From Agromyces seonyuensis (GTDB taxonomy: Bacteria > Actinomycetota > Actinomycetes > Actinomycetales > Microbacteriaceae), in NCBI RefSeq assembly GCF_009789225.1, contig NZ_WSTA01000003.1:1-64000 (forward strand): 64,000 nt of DNA, read 5' to 3'. This document shows positions 20,177 through 28,630 of the stretch, one piece after another. The notes under the pieces were generated by a model. It was not told where the DNA came from. It made no database searches and worked only from the letters and a program-made list of their open reading frames with translations. Position 1 is the stretch's first letter. Each line of letters starts with the position of its first letter. The position numbers were made by a program, and so were the translations under genes.

Positions 20177-20182
20177 TACAGT
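20177..20182 (+). promoter_or_regulatory. -10 box of the PfkB kinase gene
   Basis: TACAGT lies six bases before ATG 20189, a leaderless arrangement. It is divergent from the EamA promoter 44 bp away. Confidence 0.6.
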
Positions 20183-20188
20183 TCTCGC

Positions 20189-21055
20189 ATGGATGCTCCT
20201 GAGGTCCTCATCGCCGGCCCCGCGACGTGGAACCGCATGATCGAGCTCGACCGGCTGCCCGAGCCGCGCCCGCACATGCAGTTCGCCACCGGTTGGTTCG
20301 ACGCCGTCGGCGGCACCTCGGCGGGCAAGGCACTCGGCCTCACGGCCCTCGGTCGCCGCGTCGCCCTGCACGCCCTGCTCGGCGACGACGAGCCCGGTCG
20401 GCGGGTCGCCGCCGCGCTCGAGGGCGCCCGGGTGCCGCTGCTCGCCGCCGGGGCCGACGTGACCGAGCAGCACTGCAACCTCATGACGCCCGCGGGCGAA
20501 CGGGTCTCGCTCTTCCTCGCGACGCCGACGCCCGTCGCGGCCGAGCCGCCGGCCGGCGTGCTCGAGGCGCTCGAGGCGGCGCGCGTCGCCGTGCTCGACC
20601 TCTCGGGGCTCGGAGCGTCGCTGCTGCCCGCTGCCGCGGAGCGCGGCATCCCGGTCTGGACCGACCTCCACGATTACGACGGGGAGAACCCGTTCCACGA
20701 GCCGTTCATCGCCGCGGCCGACGTCGCGTTCTGCAACGCCGACGGCGTCGGCGGCCGTCCCGACGCGCTGCTCGATTCGCTCGTCGCGCGAGGCATCCGG
20801 ATCGCGGTGTGCACGCTCGGCGCCGAGGGAGCCGTCGCGGTGACCGCCGACGAGCCGGGCGTCCGGCACCGGGTCGCCGCCGTGCCGGTCGACGTCGTCG
20901 ACACGAACGGCGCGGGCGACGCGTTCGTCGCCGGTTTCCTTGATGCGCACCTCGCGGGTGCCGCGCTCGAGGACTGCCTCGCCGCCGCGTCGGCGGACGC
21001 GGCGCTCGCGCTCACGACGCGCAACCTGCACCCGGTGCTCGACCGGGCGCCGTGA
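20189..21055 (+). CDS. PfkB-family carbohydrate kinase
   Basis: This 288-residue ribokinase-like kinase has the C-terminal PfkB signature DTNGAGDAF, with the catalytic Asp, and an N-terminal GGTSAGKALGLTALG substrate-binding region. It phosphorylates a sugar or nucleoside; the substrate cannot be assigned. It has its own promoter and is divergent from the exporter. Codon use is typical of the window, in contrast with the islet that follows. Confidence 0.88.
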   Translation: MDAPEVLIAGPATWNRMIELDRLPEPRPHMQFATGWFDAVGGTSAGKALGLTALGRRVALHALLGDDEPGRRVAAALEGARVPLLAAGADVTEQHCNLMTPAGERVSLFLATPTPVAAEPPAGVLEALEAARVAVLDLSGLGASLLPAAAERGIPVWTDLHDYDGENPFHEPFIAAADVAFCNADGVGGRPDALLDSLVARGIRIAVCTLGAEGAVAVTADEPGVRHRVAAVPVDVVDTNGAGDAFVAGFLDAHLAGAALEDCLAAASADAALALTTRNLHPVLDRAP

Positions 21056-21273
21056 GCCGCCCGGTGCTGCGAGGTCAGTTCTGCACCCGTGAAGGCTGCG
21101 GCGAGCCCGCGCTCGTAGTCGTGCCTGCGTTCTGCCCTGTCGGCGGGCATCGCGGTGCCGCGCAGCGCCTCGGGAAGCCCCGGTGCGATGGGCCTGAGAG
21201 CAGATCGGTCGCGCGCCCAGCCCGACCCGTCGATCAGCGCACGAACGGAGGATCTCGACTTCCTGGCGGCTGA
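21052..21273 (+). CDS. Possible small protein overlapping pfkB stop
   Basis: A 73-codon frame starts with GTG in a GTGA overlap with the kinase stop. The first part (RGQFCTREGCGEPALVV) looks like a small CxxxxC metal-binding segment, but the rest is low complexity and no family was recognised. The segment 21056-21350 holds no other convincing gene. It could equally be degraded sequence at the edge of the low-GC islet. Confidence 0.2.
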   Translation: MSRPVLRGQFCTREGCGEPALVVVPAFCPVGGHRGAAQRLGKPRCDGPESRSVARPARPVDQRTNGGSRLPGG

Positions 21274-21297
21274 TCGAGGATGCCCGGTCTCGAATGC

Positions 21298-21332
21298 TGG
21301 AAGAGGCGGTGCCGGGAGCACCGCCTCTTCCA
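21298..21332. terminator. Perfect 15-bp hairpin
   Basis: Arms 21298-21312 and 21318-21332 pair perfectly around a CGGGA loop. The hairpin lies 18 bp beyond the stop of the minus-strand RHH gene and probably ends its transcript. AAAA flanks it on the plus strand; no T-tract follows on the minus strand. Confidence 0.65.
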
Positions 21333-21350
21333 AAATGCGTCAGGACCGGC

Positions 21351-21656
21351 CTAGAGGAACACCAGCTTGGTCGCGAAGCCCTCGCTCGAAACTGCGTGGA
21401 TATCGTGGCCGTTCTGGAGTTCGGAGTCGATCGCGTCCATCATTGCGAGCGCTCTCCGGAACACTTCCACCGCGCTGACACCGCGAGCTTCGGCCGTCTC
21501 CTGGACGATCTTGGAGAAGCGAGGGCCGAGTTGGATCGTGTATCGACTGGGCAGAGTCTCGGCAGTTCCGGTTTCCCAGCCGGACTTCGTGACATCCTTC
21601 CGGTCTACGCCGGGCAAGCTGCTCGAAGCGCCGACTTCATTCTTGTGAGTGGGCAA
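21351..21656 (-). CDS. Ribbon-helix-helix (CopG-like) protein
   Basis: This is a protein of about 101 residues. Its second half has the RHH pattern, a beta-strand SRYTIQL followed by two helices (FSKIVQETAEARGVSAVEVFRRALAM). RHH proteins bind DNA as dimers, often as antitoxins or plasmid/phage regulators. I choose TTG 21656 because GGAGG lies eight bases upstream; a longer frame to 21800 lacks a ribosome binding site. No toxin gene is adjacent. Base composition is clearly less GC-rich than its neighbours, suggesting recent acquisition. Confidence 0.55.
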   Translation of the reverse strand: MPTHKNEVGASSSLPGVDRKDVTKSGWETGTAETLPSRYTIQLGPRFSKIVQETAEARGVSAVEVFRRALAMMDAIDSELQNGHDIHAVSSEGFATKLVFL

Positions 21657-22032
21657 TTTGTGCGCCTCCGTAAGGCGATCGGTGACCCTGAGTCGAGCGA
21701 CCCTCCCCAGCGGGATCGCTGCCTCAGAGGCCTTGGGAGACCTCTGGGTCAATGGATTACGGTCAAAGTACGCAAAAACAAAGCACTCCGCAAGGACCAC
21801 GTGCCCCGGGTCGAGGCAAATGTGCAGAATTCAAGTCCTGAACGCGTGGATTTCGCTTGCTGGAGGAGCAATGCACTCTTGTGCGGCTGGCGTAGGGCGA
21901 GGTATCTTCGGCGTTTAGCAGGTCTCGGGGAAGGGGGTGCACTGCGTGTTCGAGACGGTGCTGGTGGAATCGCGGCTGATCTGCGAGTTTCGCCGCTGTG
22001 CCATTCCGTGTTCGAACGACCGAAGGAGCGAA
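21657..22032. other. Lower-GC intergenic region between divergent small genes
   Basis: This 376-bp stretch separates the divergent RHH gene and the small membrane protein gene. Short frames cross it, but none has a ribosome binding site, family motif or typical codon bias. AT-richer words such as GTACGCAAAAACAAAGC stand out against the window. I see no tRNA, integrase or att-like repeat. Confidence 0.5.
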
Positions 22033-22407
22033 ATGTCCCACGCCCCCGCCGAGCCGCATCCCGAAACGGGTGCAGTTCCGATCTTCGACCCCGTGTCTGA
22101 GACCGCCCCCACCTCGATCGAGTCCGCGCCCCCGCAGGAGCCTCCCGGTGACGACGATCCGAACCGCTACATCGGAGCGAAGATGCCCGCCGGCCGGACC
22201 CGCTCGACGATCGTGGTCGGCGTTCGCATCGTCGACATGAAGGATCGCCGTGCGAACCCGCTCACCAAGCGACCTCGGTCCTTGGCTGCGAGTGCCATCG
22301 GCGTTGCGGGGTTCATCTTGTACTGCTTCACGGCGTCCGCTGAAGTGCTGACGGCGACGGTCGTGATCGTCACCGCACTCAGCTGGAAGTCCATGAGCGA
22401 CAAGTAG
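22033..22407 (+). CDS. Small membrane protein, unknown
   Basis: This 124-residue protein has a Pro/Glu-rich soluble N-terminal half and a C-terminal hydrophobic hairpin (about 82-118) of two membrane segments. AAGGAG lies five bases before the ATG, so the start is good. A frame extends 32 codons upstream without a ribosome binding site. I recognise no family. It belongs to the lower-GC islet with the RHH gene. Confidence 0.5.
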   Translation: MSHAPAEPHPETGAVPIFDPVSETAPTSIESAPPQEPPGDDDPNRYIGAKMPAGRTRSTIVVGVRIVDMKDRRANPLTKRPRSLAASAIGVAGFILYCFTASAEVLTATVVIVTALSWKSMSDK

Positions 22408-22418
22408 GAGTGCACCGG

Positions 22419-22446
22419 GGGAGGTGGGACATCGAGCCCGCCTCCC
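22419..22446 (+). terminator. Hairpin after the small membrane protein gene
   Basis: GGGAGGTGGG and CCCGCCTCCC pair at nine of ten positions around an 8-base loop, 12 bp after the stop. No U-tract follows. Confidence 0.45.
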
Positions 22447-22566
22447 TCGGCCTGGCGAGGGAACGCTCGGCAACCTCGTCGAGGGGGTCTCGGGCCGGTA
22501 CGGGCACTGGCGCGGCATCCGGGTCGGATCCGCCCCGACCGCACGGAGCACCGGCGTCCGGCCTGC

Positions 22567-23232
22567 CTACGAGCGCTCGGCGAGCATGGTCTGCATGCGC
22601 GTGATCTCGATCTGCTGATCGGCCTCGATGTGCTTCGCGATCGTGTCGATGTCGACCTCGTTGCCGCCGCCGGCCGCGCGCAACTCCTCCACCATGACGA
22701 TCGCGCCCTCGTGGTGCTTGGTCATGGAGGTCAGGAATAGACGGTCGAACCCGTCGCCCTCGGCGGCCTCCAGTTCGGCGAGCTCCGCATCGGTGAGCAT
22801 CCCGGGCATCGGCGCCGCCGCCGTGTGCGCGTGCTCCGCGTCGGGGTCGCGCAGCAGCTCGCCGTTGTCCTGCAACCAGGCGGCGAACTGATCGGACTCC
22901 GCCTCCTGGGACAGTCGCATGCGCTCGGCGAGCAGTCGGATGTCGTCGTCGTCGGAGCGATCCTCGACGTAGCCGATCATGACGATCGCCTGGGCGTGGT
23001 GCTCGAGCATGTGCCGCACGAACGTCACGTCGGCCTCGGTCTTCTCCGGCGAGTCGAGCGCCGCCACCTCCTCGGGCGAGAGGGTGCGGTTCGGCTGCCC
23101 CGGCGCACCGAGCTGCACGACCGGCGTCGTCGGCATCGGCAGCGCCTCCTCGACCCCGGGGGTGCAGCCGACGAGGGCGAACGCGAGCGCGGCGACCGCG
23201 CTCGCTGCGACGAGGCGCGCGGGTGTTGCCAT
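22567..23232 (-). CDS. DUF305 lipoprotein
   Basis: This 221-residue exported protein has a signal peptide ending in the lipobox ALVGC. Its DUF305 domain has two ferritin-like helical repeats, each with an H-rich motif: FVRHMLEHHAQAI and FLTSMTKHHEGAI. The paired HHxxA/G motifs could bind metal, and the family is sometimes linked to copper. An internal His/Ala segment (AEHAHTAAAPMPGM) may also bind metal. ATG 23232 with a GAGAGG site is used; an upstream in-frame start at 23262 is less likely. Confidence 0.85.
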   Translation of the reverse strand: MATPARLVAASAVAALAFALVGCTPGVEEALPMPTTPVVQLGAPGQPNRTLSPEEVAALDSPEKTEADVTFVRHMLEHHAQAIVMIGYVEDRSDDDDIRLLAERMRLSQEAESDQFAAWLQDNGELLRDPDAEHAHTAAAPMPGMLTDAELAELEAAEGDGFDRLFLTSMTKHHEGAIVMVEELRAAGGGNEVDIDTIAKHIEADQQIEITRMQTMLAERS

Positions 23233-23285
23233 GGGTGGAGCCTCTCGTTCGGGGTGGCTCAATGGTCCGTCACGAGTCCCGGCGT

Positions 23286-23378
23286 CGCGACACGTGTAAC
23301 CAGAAATTCACACAGACCCTATCGGAACTGCCTAGCCAACCCATAGGTTCAGGGCAACGTGCCGCGCGCGACACGTGT
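23286..23378. repeat. Two 12-bp direct copies of CGCGACACGTGT in a promoter gap
   Basis: CGCGACACGTGT occurs at 23286-23297 and 23367-23378, 81 bp apart, between the divergent DUF305 and LVIVD genes. Each contains the palindrome ACACGTGT. The spacing is near eight helical turns, so a looping regulator is possible. No factor can be named. Confidence 0.4.
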
Positions 23379-23475
23379 TCCCCGGCCATGTCCCCTGGTT
23401 GCGGACCGCGCAGAGCGCGCGGCACGGGCACTGCAATCGCTGTCCCGCAACGAGAAGAAGGGCACAACCTTCCGT

Positions 23476-25827
23476 ATGAGAACCAGAACGACGACCCGCG
23501 CTCAGAAAGCGCGGGCTTTCGCCGTCATCGGATCGGCCGCACTCGCGGTCTCCCTGATGACCGCCGCGGCACCCGCCGCGGCCGCCGACGAGGAAGCCGA
23601 TCCCCGCGTCGGCCTCACCGCCGGCCTGCACGACGCCGGTCAGGCAGCCGAGAACATCGCGCTCCTGTCCGCGCAGCAGAAGACCGCCCCGTTCACCACG
23701 AACTCGGACCTCGCCTTCACCGGCGACTACGCGATCGCCGGCAACTACTACGGGTTCCAGATCTACGACATCGCCGAGCAGGAAGCGCCGACGCTCGCCG
23801 GCACCTTCGTCTGCCCCGGCGGGCAGGGTGACGTCTCCGTCGCCGGCAACCTGCTGTTCATGTCGGTCGAGTCGTCCCCGGGCCGCCTCGACTGCGGCAC
23901 CGTCGCACCGACGAGCGCGACCGACCCGCAGTACTTCCGCGGCGTGCGCGTGTTCGACATCTCGAACATCCTCGCGCCCGTGCAGGTCGCTGCCGTCCAG
24001 ACGTGCCGCGGCTCGCACACGCACACCGTGGTCGAGGACCCGGACGACACGGAGAACGTGTACGTCTACGTCTCCGGCACGGGCGGCGTCCGCACCACGA
24101 CCACGACGGTCGAGGGCGGCTGCGTCAACCCGGCCGGCAACACGCTCGAGTCGCAGCTCGGCCCCGACGGCACGCCGCTCGACTCGGCGCGCTTCCAGGT
24201 CGAGGTCATCAAGGTCCCGCGCGCGAACCCGGCCGCGGCCGCGATCGTGAACGAGGCCCGCCTGTTCGCCGACTCCGCCACGGGTTCGGTCGCCGGTCTC
24301 TGGCCGGGCGGCAGCCACGGCGAGGGTCTGCAGACCACGTCGGCCACCGACGCGTGCCACGACATCACCGCGTACCCCGAGATCGGTCTCGCCGCCGGCG
24401 CCTGCGAGGGCAACGGCATCCTGATCGACATCAGCGACCCGGTGAACCCGAAGCGCCTCGACGCCGTGACCGACCCGCGGTTCGCCTACTGGCACTCCGC
24501 GACGTTCAACAACGACGGCACCAAGGTCGTCTTCACCGACGAGTGGGGCGGCGGCTCGGCCGCTCGCTGCCGCGACGTCGACCCGCTGAACTGGGGCGCG
24601 AACGCCATCTTCGACATCGTCGACGGCAAGCTCCAGTTCGCGAGCTACTACAAGATGCCCGCGCCGCAGACGGCCCAGGAGAACTGCGTCGCCCACAACG
24701 GCTCGCTCATCCCGGTGCCCGGCCGCGACATCATGGTGCAGGCCTGGTACCAGGGCGGCCTCTCGGTGTTCGACTTCACCGACAGCGCCAACCCGGTCGA
24801 GATCGCGTTCTTCGACCGCGGTCCGAACGACGCGACCCGCCTCGTCACGGGCGGCTACTGGTCGACGTACTGGTACAACGGCTACGTCTACGGCAACGAG
24901 ATCGGCCGCGGCTTCGACGCGCTCGGCCTCGTGCCGAGCGAGTTCCTGAGCGCCGACGAGATCGCCGCCGCGAAGGAGATCTCGTTCGCCGAGGTCAACG
25001 TGCAGGGTCAGAAGGAGTTCTCGCACGAGGCATCCCTCGCCCTGGCCGGCGCGTACCTCGACCAGGCGGAGCGCTCCGGCGAGCTGTCGGGCGAGGCGCT
25101 CGCCACCGCCCGCACGCAGTTCGAGCTCGGCAAGTCGCTCGTCTCCGACCCGAAGCAGGCCCGTGCCGCCATCGCCGCGTTCCAGGCTTCGGCCGCCGCG
25201 GCCGGCGGCAAGGCCGGCGAGGCGCTGACGGCGTTCGCCGCGACGGTGCACGTCGACTCGATCAAGCCGGTCTCGACGCTCGTCGCGCCGACGACCGCGG
25301 GTCCGTTCAAGCAGCTCACCGTCCAGGTGGACGCGACCGACGAGATCGGCCTCGAGCGGGTCGTCGCGAACATCTACCAGAACGGCAAGCTCGTCAAGAG
25401 CACGCAGACCGCCGCCAACGGCGCCGCCTCGGCGACGCACTCGGCGACCGTGACGCTGCCCGAGGGCACCTACCAGGTGCGCTACAACTCCTCGGACACG
25501 GCCGGCAACGTGTCGGCCACCAAGGAGTACACCGTCGTCATCGACACCACGGCTCCCACCGTGACCGTCAAGACGGGTGCGACCGAGACGGTCGGAGCCG
25601 ACGGCTCCTACTCGCTCGTGAGCTTCAAGCTCTACGACGCGGGCAAGATCGACAAGGTCGAGCTCAACGGCGTGGTCAAGGACCTCTCGAACAACGCGTG
25701 GTCCGACGTGAACTTCGTCAAGCCGGGCGTCTTCGGCGCGGTCCTGGGTGCGAACACCCTGGTCGTGTACGACGTCGCCGGCAACACGTCGACGCTCACG
25801 TTCACCGTGACGGCCCCGGCCGTCTGA
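23476..25827 (+). CDS. Secreted LVIVD-repeat protein with Ig-like C-terminus
   Basis: This is a 783-residue exported protein. A Sec signal with a basic N-terminus ends in AAAPAAAADEE. A large beta-propeller-like region (about 60-520) has LVIVD-type blades, for example GFQIYDIAE, VRVFDIS, GILIDISDP and LSVFDFTD. A helical stretch (about 520-590) and a C-terminal Ig-like module (about 595-690) follow. That module matches the C-terminus of the protein at 4925-6697. Many cysteines and His-rich CRGSHTHT suggest disulfides or metal. It is an extracellular protein of unknown role. Confidence 0.75.
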   Translation: MRTRTTTRAQKARAFAVIGSAALAVSLMTAAAPAAAADEEADPRVGLTAGLHDAGQAAENIALLSAQQKTAPFTTNSDLAFTGDYAIAGNYYGFQIYDIAEQEAPTLAGTFVCPGGQGDVSVAGNLLFMSVESSPGRLDCGTVAPTSATDPQYFRGVRVFDISNILAPVQVAAVQTCRGSHTHTVVEDPDDTENVYVYVSGTGGVRTTTTTVEGGCVNPAGNTLESQLGPDGTPLDSARFQVEVIKVPRANPAAAAIVNEARLFADSATGSVAGLWPGGSHGEGLQTTSATDACHDITAYPEIGLAAGACEGNGILIDISDPVNPKRLDAVTDPRFAYWHSATFNNDGTKVVFTDEWGGGSAARCRDVDPLNWGANAIFDIVDGKLQFASYYKMPAPQTAQENCVAHNGSLIPVPGRDIMVQAWYQGGLSVFDFTDSANPVEIAFFDRGPNDATRLVTGGYWSTYWYNGYVYGNEIGRGFDALGLVPSEFLSADEIAAAKEISFAEVNVQGQKEFSHEASLALAGAYLDQAERSGELSGEALATARTQFELGKSLVSDPKQARAAIAAFQASAAAAGGKAGEALTAFAATVHVDSIKPVSTLVAPTTAGPFKQLTVQVDATDEIGLERVVANIYQNGKLVKSTQTAANGAASATHSATVTLPEGTYQVRYNSSDTAGNVSATKEYTVVIDTTAPTVTVKTGATETVGADGSYSLVSFKLYDAGKIDKVELNGVVKDLSNNAWSDVNFVKPGVFGAVLGANTLVVYDVAGNTSTLTFTVTAPAV

Positions 25828-25842
25828 ATCGAGTGATCCCGG

Positions 25843-25881
25843 CGCCGCCGGGGGTGCGGGTCATCCGCTCCCCCGGCGGCG
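25843..25881 (+). terminator. Intrinsic-type terminator
   Basis: A 17-bp stem (25843-25859 with 25865-25881, one mismatch) with a five-base loop follows the LVIVD gene by 15 bp and is followed by TTTC. It also faces the convergent gene at 25927. Confidence 0.8.
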
Positions 25882-25926
25882 TTTCTCGTGCTCGGGCAGC
25901 CCGCGCCGTGTCGAACGGCTCGGTCG

Positions 25927-26505
25927 TCAGGGGATCGACCGGAGCATCTCGAGCATCCTCGCCATGACCTGCTCGGCGGCGACCGGGCGATAGGACGGGA
26001 GCTCCGGGTCGGCGAAGTAGTGCTGGTCGCCGTCGTAGACGAACAGTTCGCCGCGCGGTGCAGCGGAGACGAGCTCGCGTGCGGCGTCGAGGTCGCCCTC
26101 GTCGGCGAAGTAGGGGTCGTTCGCCATGCCGTGGATCTGCACGGGCACGTCGGCCGGCCACTCGCCGCCGAACTCCTCGGGCGGCACGCACGAGTACAGG
26201 AAGATCGCCCCGGTCGCGCCCGGCCGCGTCTGCGCGAGCAGCTGCGCCGGCAGCACGCCGAGGGAGCAGCCGACGTACGCGAGCTCGTCGGGCAGGCCCT
26301 CGACGGCGGCCCGGCCGCGCTCGAGGATCGCGCCGAATCCGACCTCGCCGGCGTACGAGACGCCCTCCTCGATCGAGGGGAAGGTGCGCCCCTCGAACAG
26401 ATCGGGGACGTGCACGCGATGGCCCGCAGCTTCGAACTGCGCGGCGAGCGAGCGGATGCCCGCCGTCGCGCCGAGCGCGTGATGGAACAGGACGATCTCC
26501 GCCAT
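25927..26505 (-). CDS. Dienelactone hydrolase family protein
   Basis: This 192-residue protein has the dienelactone hydrolase fold. The nucleophile elbow is GCSLG (Cys, as in true dienelactone hydrolases), and a late DGDQHYF histidine is present. ATG 26505 has a strong GGAGGGGAG site; the frame extends 24 codons further without support. The family hydrolyses dienelactones or acts as a general esterase. There is no catechol pathway gene beside it, so the substrate is unknown. Confidence 0.8.
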   Translation of the reverse strand: MAEIVLFHHALGATAGIRSLAAQFEAAGHRVHVPDLFEGRTFPSIEEGVSYAGEVGFGAILERGRAAVEGLPDELAYVGCSLGVLPAQLLAQTRPGATGAIFLYSCVPPEEFGGEWPADVPVQIHGMANDPYFADEGDLDAARELVSAAPRGELFVYDGDQHYFADPELPSYRPVAAEQVMARMLEMLRSIP

Positions 26506-26659
26506 GGCGTCTCCCCTCCGAGGATGTCGGTGGAGCGATGGTGTCACGGACGCAGCGGCGCGGTCACCCCCTTGCACAGTGGCGAGGAGGTGTGCGAGCG
26601 TGCGGGCGGGCGCGTTCGGGTCGCGCGCCCGCCCGAGGGATGGATGCCGAGGAGCCGCG

Positions 26660-27235
26660 TCAGGCGGCGACGGCGAACCCGCCGGTCCAGCCGACCTGCT
26701 CGGTGACGGCGAGGGTGAGCTGCAGGAAGCCGACGGCCTCGAGCTCGCGGGCGCGCTTGAGCGAGCCCGCGTCCTTCGCCGCGAGGCCGCCGCCCTGCAC
26801 GAGGGCGATGAGGGCCGCCTTGGCCTCGGCGTCGTCGCCCGCGACGAGCACGGTCGTCGGCTGGCCGCCGACCTGCTTGGCGCCGAGGGTCGCGGCGAAG
26901 TTCGTGTTGAACGCCTTGAGCACGTTCGACTCGGGCAGCGCCGCGGCGAGCTCGGCGGCCTTCGAGGAGTCGGCCGGCACGACGAGCGAGTCGAACGTCT
27001 CGAAGTCGAGCGGGTTGGTGATGTCGACGACGGTCTTGCCGGCGAACGCCTCGCCGTAGTTCGCGAGGATGCCCTCGACCGCGGGGTGCGGCACCGCGAG
27101 CACGACGATCTCGCCCGTGACGGGCTGCACCGCGTCGGTGCTGCCGCGGTAGTCGACGTCGGCGCCGGCCTCCGCGAAGACGGCGCCGATGGCCGTGCCC
27201 ATGTTGCCCTTGCCGAAGATGGTGACGTCGGTCAT
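26660..27235 (-). CDS. NAD(P)-binding protein, F420-NADP reductase-like
   Basis: This 191-residue protein begins with a Rossmann motif (FGKGNMG) and has the NPLDF and AFNTNFA motifs typical of the F420-dependent NADP reductase/YrpI-like family. It is likely a small NADPH-dependent oxidoreductase; F420 use is not certain. The ATG has AAAGGAAC upstream. It is divergent from the SLC13 transporter. Confidence 0.75.
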   Translation of the reverse strand: MTDVTIFGKGNMGTAIGAVFAEAGADVDYRGSTDAVQPVTGEIVVLAVPHPAVEGILANYGEAFAGKTVVDITNPLDFETFDSLVVPADSSKAAELAAALPESNVLKAFNTNFAATLGAKQVGGQPTTVLVAGDDAEAKAALIALVQGGGLAAKDAGSLKRARELEAVGFLQLTLAVTEQVGWTGGFAVAA

Positions 27236-27375
27236 CCGAGTTCCTTTCGTCGGATCGCCGGCCCCGAATCGGCCGCCGATCGCTTGCCCGCAACGTGCGT
27301 TGCTGCCTGGTCCAACTCACTTGCCGCGACAACTATTCCCGCAGCACCGGAATTCGTCCGGACCTCCCGGCGGGA

Positions 27376-27381
27376 TACCCT
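27376..27381 (+). promoter_or_regulatory. -10 box of the SLC13-type transporter gene
   Basis: TACCCT lies six bases before GTG 27388, a leaderless arrangement that decides the start. Confidence 0.55.
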
Positions 27382-27387
27382 CGCCCG

Positions 27388-28548
27388 GTGAAGACGGCGA
27401 TCGTGGGCGCGGCCCTCCTGCTGCTCGGCGGCGTCGCCGTCGCCGCGGGCATCCTCGGGGTCGAGGACGTCGCCGAGCTCGTCGAGCGCGTCGGCCCGAT
27501 CCTCGCGTTCGTCCTCGCGATCACCGTCGTGGCCGAGCTCGCCGCCGAGGCCGGTCTCTTCCAGGCCATCGCCGAGCGGCTGGCGATCCTCGGCCGGGGC
27601 CGCGGCCTCGCGCTCTGGCTGCTCGTCGTGCTGCTCGCCGTCGCCGCGACGGTGTTCCTCTCGCTCGACACCGCGGCGGTGCTGCTCACGCCGGTCGTCG
27701 TCGTGCTCGCTCAGCACGTGCGCATCTCGCCCATCCCCTTCGCCCTCACGACCGTCTGGATCGCGAACACCGGTTCGCTGCTCCTGCCGGTCTCCAACCT
27801 CACGAACCTGCTCGCCGCCCATCGGCTCGGCGATCCCGGACCCGGTGCGTTCGCAGCGCTCACCTGGGCGCCCGCCGTCGCGGCGATCCTCGTCACCGTG
27901 GTCATCGTCTTCGCGACCCGCCCGCGCCAGATCCTCCAGCGCTACACGCCCGACCCGCCGAGCCCCGTCGAGGACCGCACCCTCTTCCTGATCGCGGCCG
28001 TCACGGTCGGCGCGCTGCTGCCCGCGCTCGTCTCCGGCATCGAGGTCTGGATCCCGGCCGCCGTGGCGGCGGTCGTCCTCGTCGTCGCGTTCGCCTTCCG
28101 GCGGCCGGCCGTGCTCCGGTGGAACCTCGTGCCCTGGCCGATCCTCGTGTTCGCGTCGGGCCTGTTCCTCGCCATGGCCGCCGCCCACGCGGCGGGGCTC
28201 ACCCGCTGGCTCGACGACCTCGTCGGCACCGGCACCGGGCTCGGCGACCTGCTGCGGGTCGCCGGCACGGGCGCCCTCGCGGCCAACGCGATCGACAACC
28301 TCCCGGCCTACCTCGCCCTCGAGCCCTTCGCCGACGATCCCGTCCGGCTCATCGCCCTGCTCATCGGCGTCAACGCCGGCGCGATCGTGACGCCGTGGGC
28401 GTCCCTCGCGATCCTGCTGTGGCACGGCCGGCTCACCGCGCTCGGCGTCGAGTTGAGCTGGCGGCGCTACCTCGGCCTCAGCCTGCTCGCCGCGCCGCTC
28501 GTCGTCGGCGCGGCGACGCTCGCCCTCTGGCTCGTGCACGGCACCTGA
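27388..28548 (+). CDS. SLC13/ArsB-type anion transporter
   Basis: This 386-residue integral membrane protein has ten or more helices and an ion-transporter superfamily layout. Conserved NTGSLLLPVSNLTNLL and NAGAIVTPWASLA segments match the two hairpins of ArsB/SLC13 carriers. It could export arsenite or move a dicarboxylate or other anion; no arsenic genes are nearby. The GTG start is set by the -10 box. Confidence 0.75.
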   Translation: MKTAIVGAALLLLGGVAVAAGILGVEDVAELVERVGPILAFVLAITVVAELAAEAGLFQAIAERLAILGRGRGLALWLLVVLLAVAATVFLSLDTAAVLLTPVVVVLAQHVRISPIPFALTTVWIANTGSLLLPVSNLTNLLAAHRLGDPGPGAFAALTWAPAVAAILVTVVIVFATRPRQILQRYTPDPPSPVEDRTLFLIAAVTVGALLPALVSGIEVWIPAAVAAVVLVVAFAFRRPAVLRWNLVPWPILVFASGLFLAMAAAHAAGLTRWLDDLVGTGTGLGDLLRVAGTGALAANAIDNLPAYLALEPFADDPVRLIALLIGVNAGAIVTPWASLAILLWHGRLTALGVELSWRRYLGLSLLAAPLVVGAATLALWLVHGT

Positions 28549-28630
28549 GGCCCGTCGGCCGGTGCGACGGGGTGTCGCCGCGCGCCCGTCGAGTGGAAGA
28601 CTCCCCGGAGGGGAACCGAGCGGGGGCGCG

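Noticed and set aside
20674-21333. Minus-strand frame across the end of the PfkB gene
   Set aside because: It overlaps a clear kinase gene for most of its length and shows no domain; only its first third is outside and is not convincing.
21649-21918. 89-codon plus-strand frame in the lower-GC islet
   Set aside because: No ribosome binding site or family motif, and it overlaps the leader of the better-supported RHH gene.
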